Below, one piece after another: positions 8,963-18,702 of a DNA stretch of 57,791 nucleotides. The notes under the pieces were generated by a model, which did not search any database, was not told where the DNA came from, and worked only from the letters and a program-made list of their open reading frames with translations. This DNA is from an uncultured Collinsella sp. (GTDB lineage: Bacteria > Actinomycetota > Coriobacteriia > Coriobacteriales > Coriobacteriaceae): assembly GCA_958437495.1 (NCBI GenBank), contig CAUBOH010000015.1, forward strand, positions 1 through 57,791, in the 5' to 3' direction. Numbering within the stretch: the stretch's first letter is position 1; each line of letters opens with the position of its first letter. Position numbers and translations under genes: made by a program.

Positions 8963-11152
8963 CTAGATTAATTTGGTCGACTCCAGCTTTTCGATAATCC
9001 AGTCGTTGGCTTTGATGACTGGACGACGGAAGACGACGCCCAGGGCCAGCGACGGAATCAGATAGCTCGCCAGAATGCCCAGCTCAACCCAGTACTCCAT
9101 ATGGTAGGCGCCGGCCATGGCGGCATGCATGGCGTTGATGCCGTGGGTAAACGGCAGGAACGGGTAGATCGCCTGGAACACGGGGCCGGTCATCTCGATG
9201 GGGAACGTGCCGCCCGAACCGCCGACCTGCATGACCAACAGCACGACGGCGAGCGCCTTGCCGATATCGCCAAACGAAACCGTAAGCGTGTAGACGATAT
9301 TGGAGAACACGAGACTCGCGACCCAGCCCGCCAGCACAAACTGCAGGGGGTTGTCGCACTGGATGCCAAAGAACAAAATGTCGCCCGCGCACACGAGCGT
9401 TGCCTGCAGCAGAGCCAGACCTCCAAAGAACAGGTAGCGGCCCAGGTAGATCTCGTGCAGGCGCACGGGGATGAGCTCGTTGATGAGTTCGTCGTCAACC
9501 GACACCTTCATCATGGCTGCCAGAACAATCGAGCCCACCCACAGCGACAGGATCGTATAGAACGGCGCCATGGCCGAACCGTAATTGCGGATCGGATAGA
9601 CCGGCTTGCGATCGAGCGCAACGGGACCGGAAAGCGACGCGGCCAAACCCTCGGGATCGTTGCCGATCATCGTCTTGATCGTGGCCAGATCGTCCGACAT
9701 AAGGGCACCGTCAAGCTCGTCCTTAAACGCGCTGATCTTGTCCGATGCCTCACCCAGCTGATCGGAAGCCTTGTTGACCAGCCTTGCGGCCTTAGAGAGG
9801 CCCTTTGCCAGCGAACCAGATGCGTCGGTCAAGCCGTCTACGGCGCTATCCAGGTCGCCCGAGATGCTGTTCAGCGAATCCAAAACGCCCGAAATGGTCT
9901 TCTTGAGCTCCTTGGCCTTAACCGAAAACGTGGAATCGTAGTCGGACTTGGCGCCCGAGATACCAGCCTTGGCATCCGCGATTGCCTGATCGACCTCGGC
10001 ACGCGACTTGTTAACTTCTACCATGCTGTCAGAAAGGGACTTTGCGGTTGCCGTCAGGTCCTTGGCGTTATTGCGATACTCCACCGCGATTCTGCTCAGC
10101 GATGTTGCCACAGACTTGAGGCTGTCCTGGAGATTTTCGTCAGTCACCTGATCGGCAAAGCTGCGGAGCTGGTCAGCAGTGGCGTCGATATCGTCGGCAC
10201 GCTTGTTGAGCGCCGCCGCGGCATCGTTGAGCTGGGACACTGTAAGGTCCACATGTTGATTCGCGGCATCGAATGCCTTCGCAAGCTCGGCGGACACGTT
10301 GTCAAACGAGCCCGCGCTTCCGTCAATCGCGGCGTTGATGGCGTCGTTGGCGTCCTTCAGCGCTTCCTTGGAATCGCTCATACCGCTCTTGGCATGCTCC
10401 ATCAGCTGCTTAGTCGACTCATCGACCGTGCCTGTCTGCTTGAGCATACCGCCCGCCGACGTCAGCGAATCGGACGTGGAACTCAAAATGCCCGCCAGCG
10501 ACGTTGCGCTGGCCTGAACGTCTTGCAGATCCTCGACCGAATCGCCCAACGTCGAGGACAGGTTGGCGATAAAGTTGCTCACTTGATCGGTGCTCATGTA
10601 GTCGAGCAGGCTGGACACGGTTTTAAGACCGATGGTCGTGATGGTCTCGGTAAAGGTTTCGTTAACCTGGCTCTGGACGGCGCTCGACCCTTTCTCGGTC
10701 ACGATCTGTGCGATAGCGTTGGCCTTCTGGTTCTCGTAGAACTCGATATCGGCATGCTTCACGTCGGTCGAGAAGAGCGTCATCATATCGGCACTAAACG
10801 TCTTGGGGATAACGACAGCCGCATAGTATGCGCCCGATTTGACGCCCTCGATGGCCTTTTCTCGATTGTTGAGTACAACCCAATCGAAGCTCTCGTTGCC
10901 GCGCAGGGTGGCGGTCACGTTTTCACCCACGTTGACCTCGACAGGGATCAGATCGCTCTCGTAACCCTCATCGGTGTTGACCACGGCGATCTTAAGATTG
11001 CCGGTGTTGCCGTACGGATCCCAGCTGCCGGCGATGTTAAACCACGCGTACAGGCACGGCACGATAATGAGGCCCATCACGACAATCAAGCCGATCACGG
11101 AGCGAGACACGTTTTGGACATCGCGCTTAAACAGATGCAGGATGTTCTTCAT
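8963..11152 (-). CDS. YhgE/Pip domain membrane protein (short paralogue)
   Basis: A 729-aa membrane protein. It has an N-terminal YhgE/Pip block (residues ~1-170) with one membrane segment (IGLIVVMGLIIVPCLYAWFN) and the family signature WDPYGNT. A long predicted coiled-coil extracellular stretch (~190-500) rich in Asp, Ser, Ala and Leu follows, then a C-terminal domain with about five membrane segments. Relatives include Enterococcus/Lactococcus Pip, a phage receptor, and YhgE proteins near type VII secretion genes. Its ATG follows the stop of the larger paralogue directly (TAAATG) with AAAGGAGGTGAGG upstream, so translation is coupled. The pair probably forms a heteromeric envelope complex; the function is unknown. 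Confidence 0.88.
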   Translation of the reverse strand: MKNILHLFKRDVQNVSRSVIGLIVVMGLIIVPCLYAWFNIAGSWDPYGNTGNLKIAVVNTDEGYESDLIPVEVNVGENVTATLRGNESFDWVVLNNREKAIEGVKSGAYYAAVVIPKTFSADMMTLFSTDVKHADIEFYENQKANAIAQIVTEKGSSAVQSQVNETFTETITTIGLKTVSSLLDYMSTDQVSNFIANLSSTLGDSVEDLQDVQASATSLAGILSSTSDSLTSAGGMLKQTGTVDESTKQLMEHAKSGMSDSKEALKDANDAINAAIDGSAGSFDNVSAELAKAFDAANQHVDLTVSQLNDAAAALNKRADDIDATADQLRSFADQVTDENLQDSLKSVATSLSRIAVEYRNNAKDLTATAKSLSDSMVEVNKSRAEVDQAIADAKAGISGAKSDYDSTFSVKAKELKKTISGVLDSLNSISGDLDSAVDGLTDASGSLAKGLSKAARLVNKASDQLGEASDKISAFKDELDGALMSDDLATIKTMIGNDPEGLAASLSGPVALDRKPVYPIRNYGSAMAPFYTILSLWVGSIVLAAMMKVSVDDELINELIPVRLHEIYLGRYLFFGGLALLQATLVCAGDILFFGIQCDNPLQFVLAGWVASLVFSNIVYTLTVSFGDIGKALAVVLLVMQVGGSGGTFPIEMTGPVFQAIYPFLPFTHGINAMHAAMAGAYHMEYWVELGILASYLIPSLALGVVFRRPVIKANDWIIEKLESTKLI

Positions 11153-13969
11153 TTATGCCTCACCTCCTTTGGAGTGCTTGCCGAGCGGGGCGTTCTTTTC
11201 ATTCATCACAAACGTGTCATCCCCGTTCTCGGGCACATGGACCGCATCGCGATGACCACATTGGCTGACAGTCTGAGTCTTGGGTTCAGACCCCTGCTCG
11301 CTCGCATTCAAGCCGAACATGTAACGAGCGGCCGGAATGGCGGCCGTGTGCTCGCGCATCTCGCGGCGCAGGTCCTCATCCGAAAGCGCCGAGATGCGCA
11401 TCTGGGTGTTGAGGCTCGCGCGGATGTACTCGATGTTTATGAGCCAGCCGCAGATGGCAATGACCGAGATAATCCAGATGACCAGCAGAATGATCTTGCC
11501 ATTGTTGTCGATATCGAGAACCGTCGACAGAACGAAGAGCAGCACCTGCACGCCGACTACAGCGGCGAAACCGCCCTTGATGTAGTACGGGTAGCGATGT
11601 TCAAAGGCGACCGCATGATCGAGCAGTTCGCGACGGTACGAATCGGAATCGAGCATGACACGCATGGCCGTGCGCAGCGAGTAGCGCTGGCGCGGCAGGT
11701 CATTGGACTCGCAGATCATCAGACCCGTCGTGGAAAGCTGCTTATCGAAGAGCAGGTTGAGATTAAGCAGCAACGGACGCAGTTGCAGGCCGATAAAGAG
11801 CGCCACGATCAAGAACACGCCTAGAATGCACAGGTTAAACAGGTAGTTGAACGAGTACATGCCGCCGACCGTCTCACGCAGCAGATTGATGCCGTAGGTA
11901 AAGGGCAGCAGCGGGTGCAGCCACTGGAAGAAGCCGGGCATCATCTCGATGGGGTACATGCCCGACGAACCCGGGATCTGCACGATAACCAGAATGACGC
12001 CGATTGCCTTGCCGATGTGCTTAAACGTAGTGGACAGCGCGTAAATGATGTTGACGTACGTAAACGAGATGGCAATGCCGCCCAGCACGAACAGCAGCGG
12101 GTTAACGCACTGTACGCCAATGACCAGATCACCCACCGTAACGATGATGGCCTGCAACGCGCCCAGGATCACCATCAGCAGCCAGCGGCCAAAATAGCCC
12201 TGGCGCGCCGTAAAGCTGCCAACGCCCTCGCGGTCGACCTCGAGCTTGTAGATAGCGATGAGCACATAGCCGCCCACCCAAAGCGCCAGGTTGGTGTAGA
12301 AAGGAGCAATGCCCGAGCCGAAGCTCTTGACTGGATAGATCGACTTAGACGTGAGCTCAACCGGAGATGCCATGAAATCTGCGACGTCATTGACATCGAC
12401 GCCCATCAGATCAGCCAGCTCGCCCATGGACTCGGAAGTCTGCAGGGCCGCGATGTCGTTGGCGGCGGTTGCAAGCTTGTCCTGGACCTTGGCAAGCGAG
12501 GAATCGGTCTGGGCCAGCGTGGTCTTGGCCTGCTTGAGCGTCGCATCGAGTTGGGCCAGCGTGCCACGCGCGCTCGCAATCGTGGGGGTCATACCCGACA
12601 CAATGCCGGTCAAATCGCCCGAAACGGCGGCAAAGGAGTCCAGCGCGCTCGAAGCCTTCGGCAGCGCGTTCTGCCCCAGATCGGCCTGGGCCTGACCGAG
12701 GTTAGCCGTACCGGTCTGAATTGCCGCGTTGAGCGCATTGCTCGCGTTCGAGATTGCCGTAGCGTCGTTTGCCATGGCGCTCGACTGTGCAGAAAGGCCA
12801 TCCTTGATGCTCTGCAGCTTCTGGTTTTGCTCGCGAAGCGAATCGATGGTCGATACAATGCGCGCGTCAATTTCCTCGGAACCTGTCGACGTGTCATTGA
12901 CGAGAATCTCCAAGTGCCCGATAACGGCCTTATTGTGATCGATCGTCGCCTGGAGAGACTCGAGCGAGTTGTCGATGCGGGTGGTCGTAGATGTGACCGT
13001 ACCCGTCAGCTTGCCAATCGCAGCGTTCGCGGAGGCCGAAGTCTTGGTGAGTGCAAGGCTACCTTCCGAGAGCGCCTTGGAAAGCGAGGTGATGGAGTTG
13101 CCCGCCGTGGCGCGAGCCTCGCCCAGCAGGTCGTTGCCCTGGGAGATCGCCTGCGTTAGCGAAGGCGCCTGCCCCTGCAGGCCCGCCAGCGCAGCATCGG
13201 CCGAAGCAATCGAGCTGCTTGTCTTGTCGATGGCGGTGTTCATGTCGCCGATGGAATCACGTACTTCGCCCAGGGTATCAGACGCCTCGGACACCGAGCC
13301 CGCCAGTGAATCCTGGGTCTGGGTTGCCTTGTCTTTAAGGTCGATGCCAGCATCTTTGGCAATGCCCGCGACGGTCTCGCCCACCGTGGAGACAAACTCC
13401 GAGTTGATCTGCTCCTCGATGGTGTTGGCGCCGGTATCGGTGACCTTGGGCGCAATGGCGCTCTTTTTCTCGTTGACGTAGTACGTGAGCTTGGGCTGAT
13501 GGTAGTTGCCGTCGAGCATCGAGACCAGGTTATCTGAGAAGTTCTTGGGGATCACGATTGCAGCGTAATATTCACCGCTCTCGACGCCCTCTTTAGCATC
13601 GGCGGCAGAATCGACGAAGGTCCAGCCCAGCTGATCGTTCTCTTTAAGCTGGTCGACAACCTTATCGCCCGCATTGAGCTCGCCCACCAAGTCGTTTTGG
13701 GTGCCTTGATCGTTGTTGGCGATGGCGATCTTGATGCCCTGGGTGTTTCCGTACGGATCCCAGTTGGCCACGATGTTGTACCAGGCATATAGCGAGGGAA
13801 TAACGCACACGCCCAGGGTAACCACCAAGGCGACGGGGTTCATAAGCAATCGCTTAATGTCGCGCTTAAATATCGCAAAGGAGACCTTTGCGTTGGATAG
13901 TTTGCTGCCGAGACTCACGCTTGGACCATCCATCCTGTCGTTGAACCGAATCGTACTATCGACAACCAT
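11153..13969 (-). CDS. YhgE/Pip domain membrane protein (long paralogue)
   Basis: About 938 aa, with the same plan as its downstream partner: an N-terminal membrane segment, the WDPYGNT signature, the Pip block (to ~190), a coiled-coil stretch (~210-540) and a C-terminal multi-membrane region. It adds about 190 residues at the C-terminus with two more membrane segments (VQVLLFVLSTVLDI and IILLVIWIISVIAI regions) and a hydrophilic tail. The start is uncertain: 13969 and 13933 are both ATG without a strong ribosome site. The upstream gap 14003-14376 holds the htpG-side repeat and no gene. Confidence 0.85.
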   Translation of the reverse strand: MVVDSTIRFNDRMDGPSVSLGSKLSNAKVSFAIFKRDIKRLLMNPVALVVTLGVCVIPSLYAWYNIVANWDPYGNTQGIKIAIANNDQGTQNDLVGELNAGDKVVDQLKENDQLGWTFVDSAADAKEGVESGEYYAAIVIPKNFSDNLVSMLDGNYHQPKLTYYVNEKKSAIAPKVTDTGANTIEEQINSEFVSTVGETVAGIAKDAGIDLKDKATQTQDSLAGSVSEASDTLGEVRDSIGDMNTAIDKTSSSIASADAALAGLQGQAPSLTQAISQGNDLLGEARATAGNSITSLSKALSEGSLALTKTSASANAAIGKLTGTVTSTTTRIDNSLESLQATIDHNKAVIGHLEILVNDTSTGSEEIDARIVSTIDSLREQNQKLQSIKDGLSAQSSAMANDATAISNASNALNAAIQTGTANLGQAQADLGQNALPKASSALDSFAAVSGDLTGIVSGMTPTIASARGTLAQLDATLKQAKTTLAQTDSSLAKVQDKLATAANDIAALQTSESMGELADLMGVDVNDVADFMASPVELTSKSIYPVKSFGSGIAPFYTNLALWVGGYVLIAIYKLEVDREGVGSFTARQGYFGRWLLMVILGALQAIIVTVGDLVIGVQCVNPLLFVLGGIAISFTYVNIIYALSTTFKHIGKAIGVILVIVQIPGSSGMYPIEMMPGFFQWLHPLLPFTYGINLLRETVGGMYSFNYLFNLCILGVFLIVALFIGLQLRPLLLNLNLLFDKQLSTTGLMICESNDLPRQRYSLRTAMRVMLDSDSYRRELLDHAVAFEHRYPYYIKGGFAAVVGVQVLLFVLSTVLDIDNNGKIILLVIWIISVIAICGWLINIEYIRASLNTQMRISALSDEDLRREMREHTAAIPAARYMFGLNASEQGSEPKTQTVSQCGHRDAVHVPENGDDTFVMNEKNAPLGKHSKGGEA

Positions 13970-14233
13970 TGTACGTAGGCGCTTTAGTGCCTCGCGGCAC
14001 AATGGTGCTGAGTTTTGCGGGTAGCAATATACTACGAAGATGAATTAACGTACAGATGTACAGTATCTTTAATTTCAGCAGGTCACAAAACCACAACCCG
14101 CACAAATTAGCAATTCAAATAGCATCGGGGACGTTCTTAAACGACTAGTCAAACAAAAACGTCCTCAATGACTACTTTCCCCCGTTCCCAAGGGATCATT
14201 ATTGGACCGCCGATGTTTTGGTAATGCCAGCGA

Positions 14234-14375
14234 GCGGGCACCAGAGCGAACAAATTGGCATGAAAAGAGGACGGCATAGACCTTCTGGTCATGCCGTCCT
14301 CTTTGAATGACAAGTTGTCGCTCTGGCGCCCGCGCAGCGTCGACTGGTCCGCCGTTCGTTAGAACGGCGGAACCA
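14234..14375. repeat. Composite hairpin abutting the htpG stop
   Basis: Directly after the htpG TAA on the minus strand there is a CCGCCGTTC/GAACGGCGG stem (14345-14375), a GTCGACGCTGC linker, and then a large hairpin. Its outer arms are GCGGGC-CCAGAGCGA and TCGCTCTGG-GCCCGC (14234-14252 with 14315-14333). Its inner stem is AAGAGGACGGCAT with complement, around GACCTTCTGGTC. It closely matches the element at 8824-8962 in order and apex. Confidence 0.75.
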
Positions 14376-14376
14376 A

Positions 14377-16401
14377 TTACATAAGATCGCAGACGGCTGC
14401 CGCGAAGGCAACGGGGTCCTCAGGCAGAATACCCTCGACCAGCAGGGCCTGATCGTAGAGCAGACCGGAGTACTGCTTGATCTTATCGGCGTCACCGGCC
14501 TTCTGGGCAGCGACAAGCTTGGCGAAGACCGGGTGTTTGGCGTTGAGCTCGAGCACGCGCTGGCTCTTGGGCATGCCGTCGGGCGCACCCTCGGGACCCT
14601 TCTGGAGAACCTTCTCCATCTCGAGCGAAAGCGGGCCTTCGGTGGTGATGCAGGCGGGGGCATCGGTCAGGCGCGCGGAGACGGCAACCTTTTCGACCTT
14701 GTCGCCGAGCGCCTCCTTCATGGCGTTAAAGAGGTCCTCATTCTCCTTGGTGGCGTCCTCGGCCTCCTTCTTCTCGTCATCGGTCGCCAAGTCAAGATCG
14801 CCGGTCGCGACGTTCTTAAGCTCCAGATGACGATCCTCGACCTCGGGCTCGGCACCGTCGGCCACAGCCTTCTGGGCTGCCTCGCGAGCGGCATCGTCTT
14901 CATAGAGCTTGGGCATATCGGCAGCCACGTACTCACGCATGGCCTGGAAGGTGAACTCATCCACGTCCTGCGTCAGCAGCAACACGTCGTAGCCATGGTC
15001 GAGCACGCCCTTCACCACAGGCATCTTGGCCAGGCGCTCGCGCGAATCACCGGCGGCGTAGTAGATGGCCTTCTGGCCCTCGGGCATGCCCTTGGCATAC
15101 TCGGCCAGCGTGATCATCTTCTGTTCCTTGACAGACCAGAACAGCAGCAGGTCGGCAAGTTCGTCGGCCTTCATGCCATAGCTCGAGTAGATGCCGTACT
15201 TAAGGCCGCGGCCAAAGTTCTCAAAGAACTTCTCGTAGGCCTCGCGATCGTTGTCGCGCATGTCCTCGAGATCGGCGGTGATCTTCTTCTCGACACGCTT
15301 GGCAATGGCCTTGAGCTGACGGTTCTGCTGCAGCGTCTCGCGCGAAATATTGAGCGTCACGTCGGCAGAGTCCACGACACCGCGCACGAAGTTGTAGTAA
15401 TCGGGCAGCAGGTCGTCGCACTTCTCCATAATCAACACGTTGGAGCTGTAGAGCGCCAGGCCCTTCTCGTAGTCCTTGCTGTACAGATCGAACGGGGCGC
15501 GGCCCGGCACAAACAGCAGGGCGTCGTACTCGAGCGTGCCCTCGGCATGGAAGCTAATGGTGCGCGCGGGGTCATCAAAGTCGTGGAATGTGGACTTATA
15601 GAACTCGTCATAGTCCTTCTGCTCAACGTCGGAGCTACGCTTTTTCCAGATCGGCGTCATGGAGTTGACGGTCTCGAGCTCCTGATAGTCCTCGTACTCG
15701 GGCTTGTAGTCGTCACCAGCGTCCTCGGGCTTGGGCTTCTGGCGGCTCTTGGTCACCATCATCTGAATCGGGTAGCGTACATAGTTGCTGTACTGCTGAA
15801 TCAGGCTCTTGAGGCCCCACTCGGTCAGGAAGCGATCGTAGGTCTCGGCCTCGCCATCGGCGTCGAGTTTCTCGTTCTCGCGCAGCGTGAGGATAACGTC
15901 GGTACCGTGCTCGGCACGCTCGCCGTCCTCGATGGTGTAGCCCTCCAGACCGTCGGACTCCCACACATGAGCGGCGTCCTCGCCATAAGCACGGCTGACA
16001 ACCTTCACATGGCTGGCAACCATAAAGGCCGAGTAGAAGCCCACGCCAAACTGGCCGATAATATCGACATCGGAGCCCTGCTGCTCGGCGTTCTCGGTCT
16101 TAAACTCCTCGGAGCCGGAATGCGCGATGGTACCCAGATTGCGCTCGAGCTCCTCGGCGGTCATACCGATGCCGTTATCCGAAATAGTGATCGTGCGAGC
16201 ATCCTTATCAAAGGAGACACGAATGGCCAAGTCGCCCTGGTCGAGCTTGACGCTCGGATCCTGCAGGCTCTTAAAGTTGAGCTTGTCGACGGCATCGCTC
16301 GCGTTGGAGATGAGCTCGCGCAGGAAGATTTCCTTATTGGTGTAAATGGAGTTGATCATGAGGTCGAGCAGTTTTTTGCTCTCGGTCTTAAATTGACGCA
16401 T
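14377..16401 (-). CDS. htpG: Molecular chaperone HtpG (Hsp90)
   Basis: Cytosolic Hsp90 homologue, an ATP-dependent dimeric chaperone. The 674 aa length fits the bacterial family. The N-terminal GHKL ATPase domain shows ELISNASDAVDKL (near 30), the ISDNGIGM motif (near 75) and the GQFGVGFYSAFM lid segment (near 125). The middle domain follows, with NVLIMEKCDDLLPDY and the catalytic-arginine region NISRETLQQNR, then a C-terminal dimerisation domain. There is a stretch of acidic residues near 550-575. It has an independent start; a GNAT gene begins about 700 nt away on the same strand. Confidence 0.96.
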   Translation of the reverse strand: MRQFKTESKKLLDLMINSIYTNKEIFLRELISNASDAVDKLNFKSLQDPSVKLDQGDLAIRVSFDKDARTITISDNGIGMTAEELERNLGTIAHSGSEEFKTENAEQQGSDVDIIGQFGVGFYSAFMVASHVKVVSRAYGEDAAHVWESDGLEGYTIEDGERAEHGTDVILTLRENEKLDADGEAETYDRFLTEWGLKSLIQQYSNYVRYPIQMMVTKSRQKPKPEDAGDDYKPEYEDYQELETVNSMTPIWKKRSSDVEQKDYDEFYKSTFHDFDDPARTISFHAEGTLEYDALLFVPGRAPFDLYSKDYEKGLALYSSNVLIMEKCDDLLPDYYNFVRGVVDSADVTLNISRETLQQNRQLKAIAKRVEKKITADLEDMRDNDREAYEKFFENFGRGLKYGIYSSYGMKADELADLLLFWSVKEQKMITLAEYAKGMPEGQKAIYYAAGDSRERLAKMPVVKGVLDHGYDVLLLTQDVDEFTFQAMREYVAADMPKLYEDDAAREAAQKAVADGAEPEVEDRHLELKNVATGDLDLATDDEKKEAEDATKENEDLFNAMKEALGDKVEKVAVSARLTDAPACITTEGPLSLEMEKVLQKGPEGAPDGMPKSQRVLELNAKHPVFAKLVAAQKAGDADKIKQYSGLLYDQALLVEGILPEDPVAFAAAVCDLM

Positions 16402-16602
16402 GTGCAGTCCTTTCGCGCTACCCCTGTCCGCAAAAACGGCCCGGTTGCCCGAGTCGCCGCGCAGACCTGCTATGTTCAGACTTAGATTTTATAACCCATT
16501 AGCGCGCATATATACATACGGAATCGAAAAACTGTATGTTGCAATGCCCCATGCACCAATTGTCGAGGAGTGTCCCCAACTGCCGGCAGAAAAGGAACGT
16601 CC

Positions 16603-17103
16603 CTATCTGTCGCTCAGCAGTTTGGCCATCCAAGCATGAGGCTGGCCTTCGTCTTCGTAGTCCACCGGGGCAATCTGCGTGTAGCCGGCCTTGGCATAAA
16701 GCGGCAGCACGTACTCCTGTGCATGCAACTTTATGAGCTTGGCACCGGCATCGCGCGCAGCAGCTTCGCCGGCTTCGACAATCTTGCTTGCCAGACCACG
16801 ACGGCGCATGGTAGACAGCACGGCGACGCGCCCCATAATATAGGTCTCCCCCGCTGTGACGCCTTCGTCCAAGTCGCACGCCGGCAAAACCGGAGCCTCT
16901 GCATCTGCCGCTCGCTCCAGCTCCTCGGGAAACACGCGTGAGCAGCCGGTGAGCTCGCCATCCACGTACAGCGTCACATGGATGCAAGTCGGCGCCTCAT
17001 CGATAGCGTCGAACTCGTTCTCGTAGCCTTGCTCGTCCATAAAAACGGCGCGGCGCACCAGCGCCGCGTCCCTAAAACAACCCGTCTTGAATTGGATATC
17101 CAT
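16603..17103 (-). CDS. GNAT family N-acetyltransferase
   Basis: A 166-aa protein with the GNAT fold order. An N-terminal strand-helix is followed by the acetyl-CoA loop GRVAVLSTMRRRGLASKIVE (near 100-120, carrying the R-R-x-G-L-A pattern) and the C-terminal YAKAGY segment. The overall pattern resembles ElaA-like acetyltransferases. The acceptor is unknown. The ATG at 17103 follows AAGGGACTGCC. No operon partner is evident; gaps of about 170-200 nt lie on both sides. Confidence 0.85.
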   Translation of the reverse strand: MDIQFKTGCFRDAALVRRAVFMDEQGYENEFDAIDEAPTCIHVTLYVDGELTGCSRVFPEELERAADAEAPVLPACDLDEGVTAGETYIMGRVAVLSTMRRRGLASKIVEAGEAAARDAGAKLIKLHAQEYVLPLYAKAGYTQIAPVDYEDEGQPHAWMAKLLSDR

Positions 17104-17274
17104 GGCAGTCCCTTGCTCAAGCTAAACGATTGGCACTGATTGTAGCGAAAGGAAATCCACTCACGCTCGGCCACGCATACTACAGTCACCGGACAACCGC
17201 CACGCATTTGCCGCACCCCAACGAAACACCAAGCCAGAACCCCGGCGCGTTGCTGGGCTTTCACGTAACGGCAA

Positions 17275-18699
17275 CTACTCAAACGACTCATCCTGCTGCA
17301 CGGGAAACGTCACCGTGATGGTAGTCCCCACACCCAGCTCGCTCGATAGGTCGAGCGAAGCATGGTGATACACGGCGGCATGCTTAACGATGGCCAGACC
17401 CAAGCCTGTTCCGCCACGTGCCTTGGAGCGGCTCTTGTCCACACGATAGAAGCGCTCGAACACCTTGCCCTGCTCCTCGGGCGCGATGCCGATACCTGTA
17501 TCGGCAACCGTCAGGTACGGATGGCCCTCATCATTGGTCCCACATCGAAGCGTAACCGTGCCACCGGGCTGGTTATAGCGAATGGCGTTACTGGCCAGGT
17601 TATAAATCAGCTCGTCGATCAGGCGTGGCACACCTTCGACCACAACGGGCTTCGTCTTGCGCATGATGGTCACGTCCGACTGTCGGGCGACCTGCTCAAG
17701 GCGCTGCTCCACCGTCGTAATAGCGCGCGAGAGCTCGATGGGTTCCGTGGAACCAATAGGCACTGCCTCGCCCTCGGTCGCGCGCTCGGCCTCGTCCAGG
17801 TTAGACAACGTCAAGATGTCGTTTACCAGCGCTGCTAGACGACCCGCCTCGCGATAGATTCGACCGCCAAAGTTGCGCAGGTCTTCCTCGCCCTCGACCA
17901 TGCCATTTGCAATGAGCTCGGCATAGCCCGAGATCGCGGTAAGTGGGGTTTTAAGTTCGTGTGTGATATTTGCCGTAAACTCACGACGCATGCGATCGTT
18001 GTCGGCCAGTACCGCCATCTGGCGCTTAAGCTCCTGGCGCTGCGATTCAATGCGCTCGAGCATGGGAACCATCTCGGCATAGGCATGTTCGTAACTGCGG
18101 CGCGGATGGTCGAGGTCAACCTCTTGCAAGGGCGCAATGATGGCACGGGATTCGCGACGAGCCAAGAAAAATGCAAGTACCGCACCTGCTGCCGCGATGA
18201 GCAGCATCGGCGCCACCAGCGACAACAGAATCGCCGCAACGCCAGGCTGGGCTTGCGCCAGACGAACAACTTGACCGTTATCGAGGGCCACGGCGCGATA
18301 CAGCATAACCTCGTCGAGCGTAGAGCTCGAGCGTTCCGCGGAACCGAAGCCGTTCTCAAGTGCCGCGGCAACCTCGGGACGATCGCGATGGTTGGGCAAC
18401 ATGGAGGGCGATGCCTCGTTGTCGTAGGCAACCGAGCCGTCTTTGTTGATCAACGTAATGCGCAGATCCTCACGATCGAGGCTGCGCAAGAATGCGATGG
18501 GCTCCTGCTGTTCGTTTAAGGCGGCGGCAATCAGCTCGGTTTCTTGCGAGAGATGCGCGCTCGTCGCGTCTGCCAAAGTGTTTTGCACAAAGAACGCGCC
18601 CAACACCGTAAAGGCGACAATCACCGCCATGGCACAGATAAAAATCGTCGCGAACACGCGATGGGAAAGCGTATGCTTTCCCTGGGGGGCGAAGACCAC
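17275..18699 (-). CDS. Sensor histidine kinase, PhoR-like
   Basis: A 474-aa membrane kinase. TM1 is near residues 15-40, an extracytoplasmic sensor region spans ~40-150, and TM2 is near 155-180. The HisKA box is FTANITHELKTPLTAISGYAE (phospho-His in HELKTP), followed by the HATPase N box, the DTGIGIAPEEQGKVFERFYR G1/F boxes, and GGTGLGLAIVKH. It is expected to phosphorylate the response regulator encoded 3 nt upstream. The pstB gene heads the same run, so phosphate sensing is likely; this is inference from context and family. Confidence 0.9.
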   Translation of the reverse strand: MVFAPQGKHTLSHRVFATIFICAMAVIVAFTVLGAFFVQNTLADATSAHLSQETELIAAALNEQQEPIAFLRSLDREDLRITLINKDGSVAYDNEASPSMLPNHRDRPEVAAALENGFGSAERSSSTLDEVMLYRAVALDNGQVVRLAQAQPGVAAILLSLVAPMLLIAAAGAVLAFFLARRESRAIIAPLQEVDLDHPRRSYEHAYAEMVPMLERIESQRQELKRQMAVLADNDRMRREFTANITHELKTPLTAISGYAELIANGMVEGEEDLRNFGGRIYREAGRLAALVNDILTLSNLDEAERATEGEAVPIGSTEPIELSRAITTVEQRLEQVARQSDVTIMRKTKPVVVEGVPRLIDELIYNLASNAIRYNQPGGTVTLRCGTNDEGHPYLTVADTGIGIAPEEQGKVFERFYRVDKSRSKARGGTGLGLAIVKHAAVYHHASLDLSSELGVGTTITVTFPVQQDESFE

Positions 18700-18702
18700 G
18701 GG

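Noticed and set aside
9101..11824. 907-aa plus-strand reading frame opposite the YhgE genes
   Set aside because: Antisense shadow of two genes with clear membrane and family signatures. It spans their junction, which a real gene would not do by chance.
14100..14180. GGGGACGTTC...AACGTCCTC inverted repeat as a gene or terminator
   Set aside because: Short arms, wide loop and no T-run. It is perhaps a worn dispersed repeat, but too little to call.
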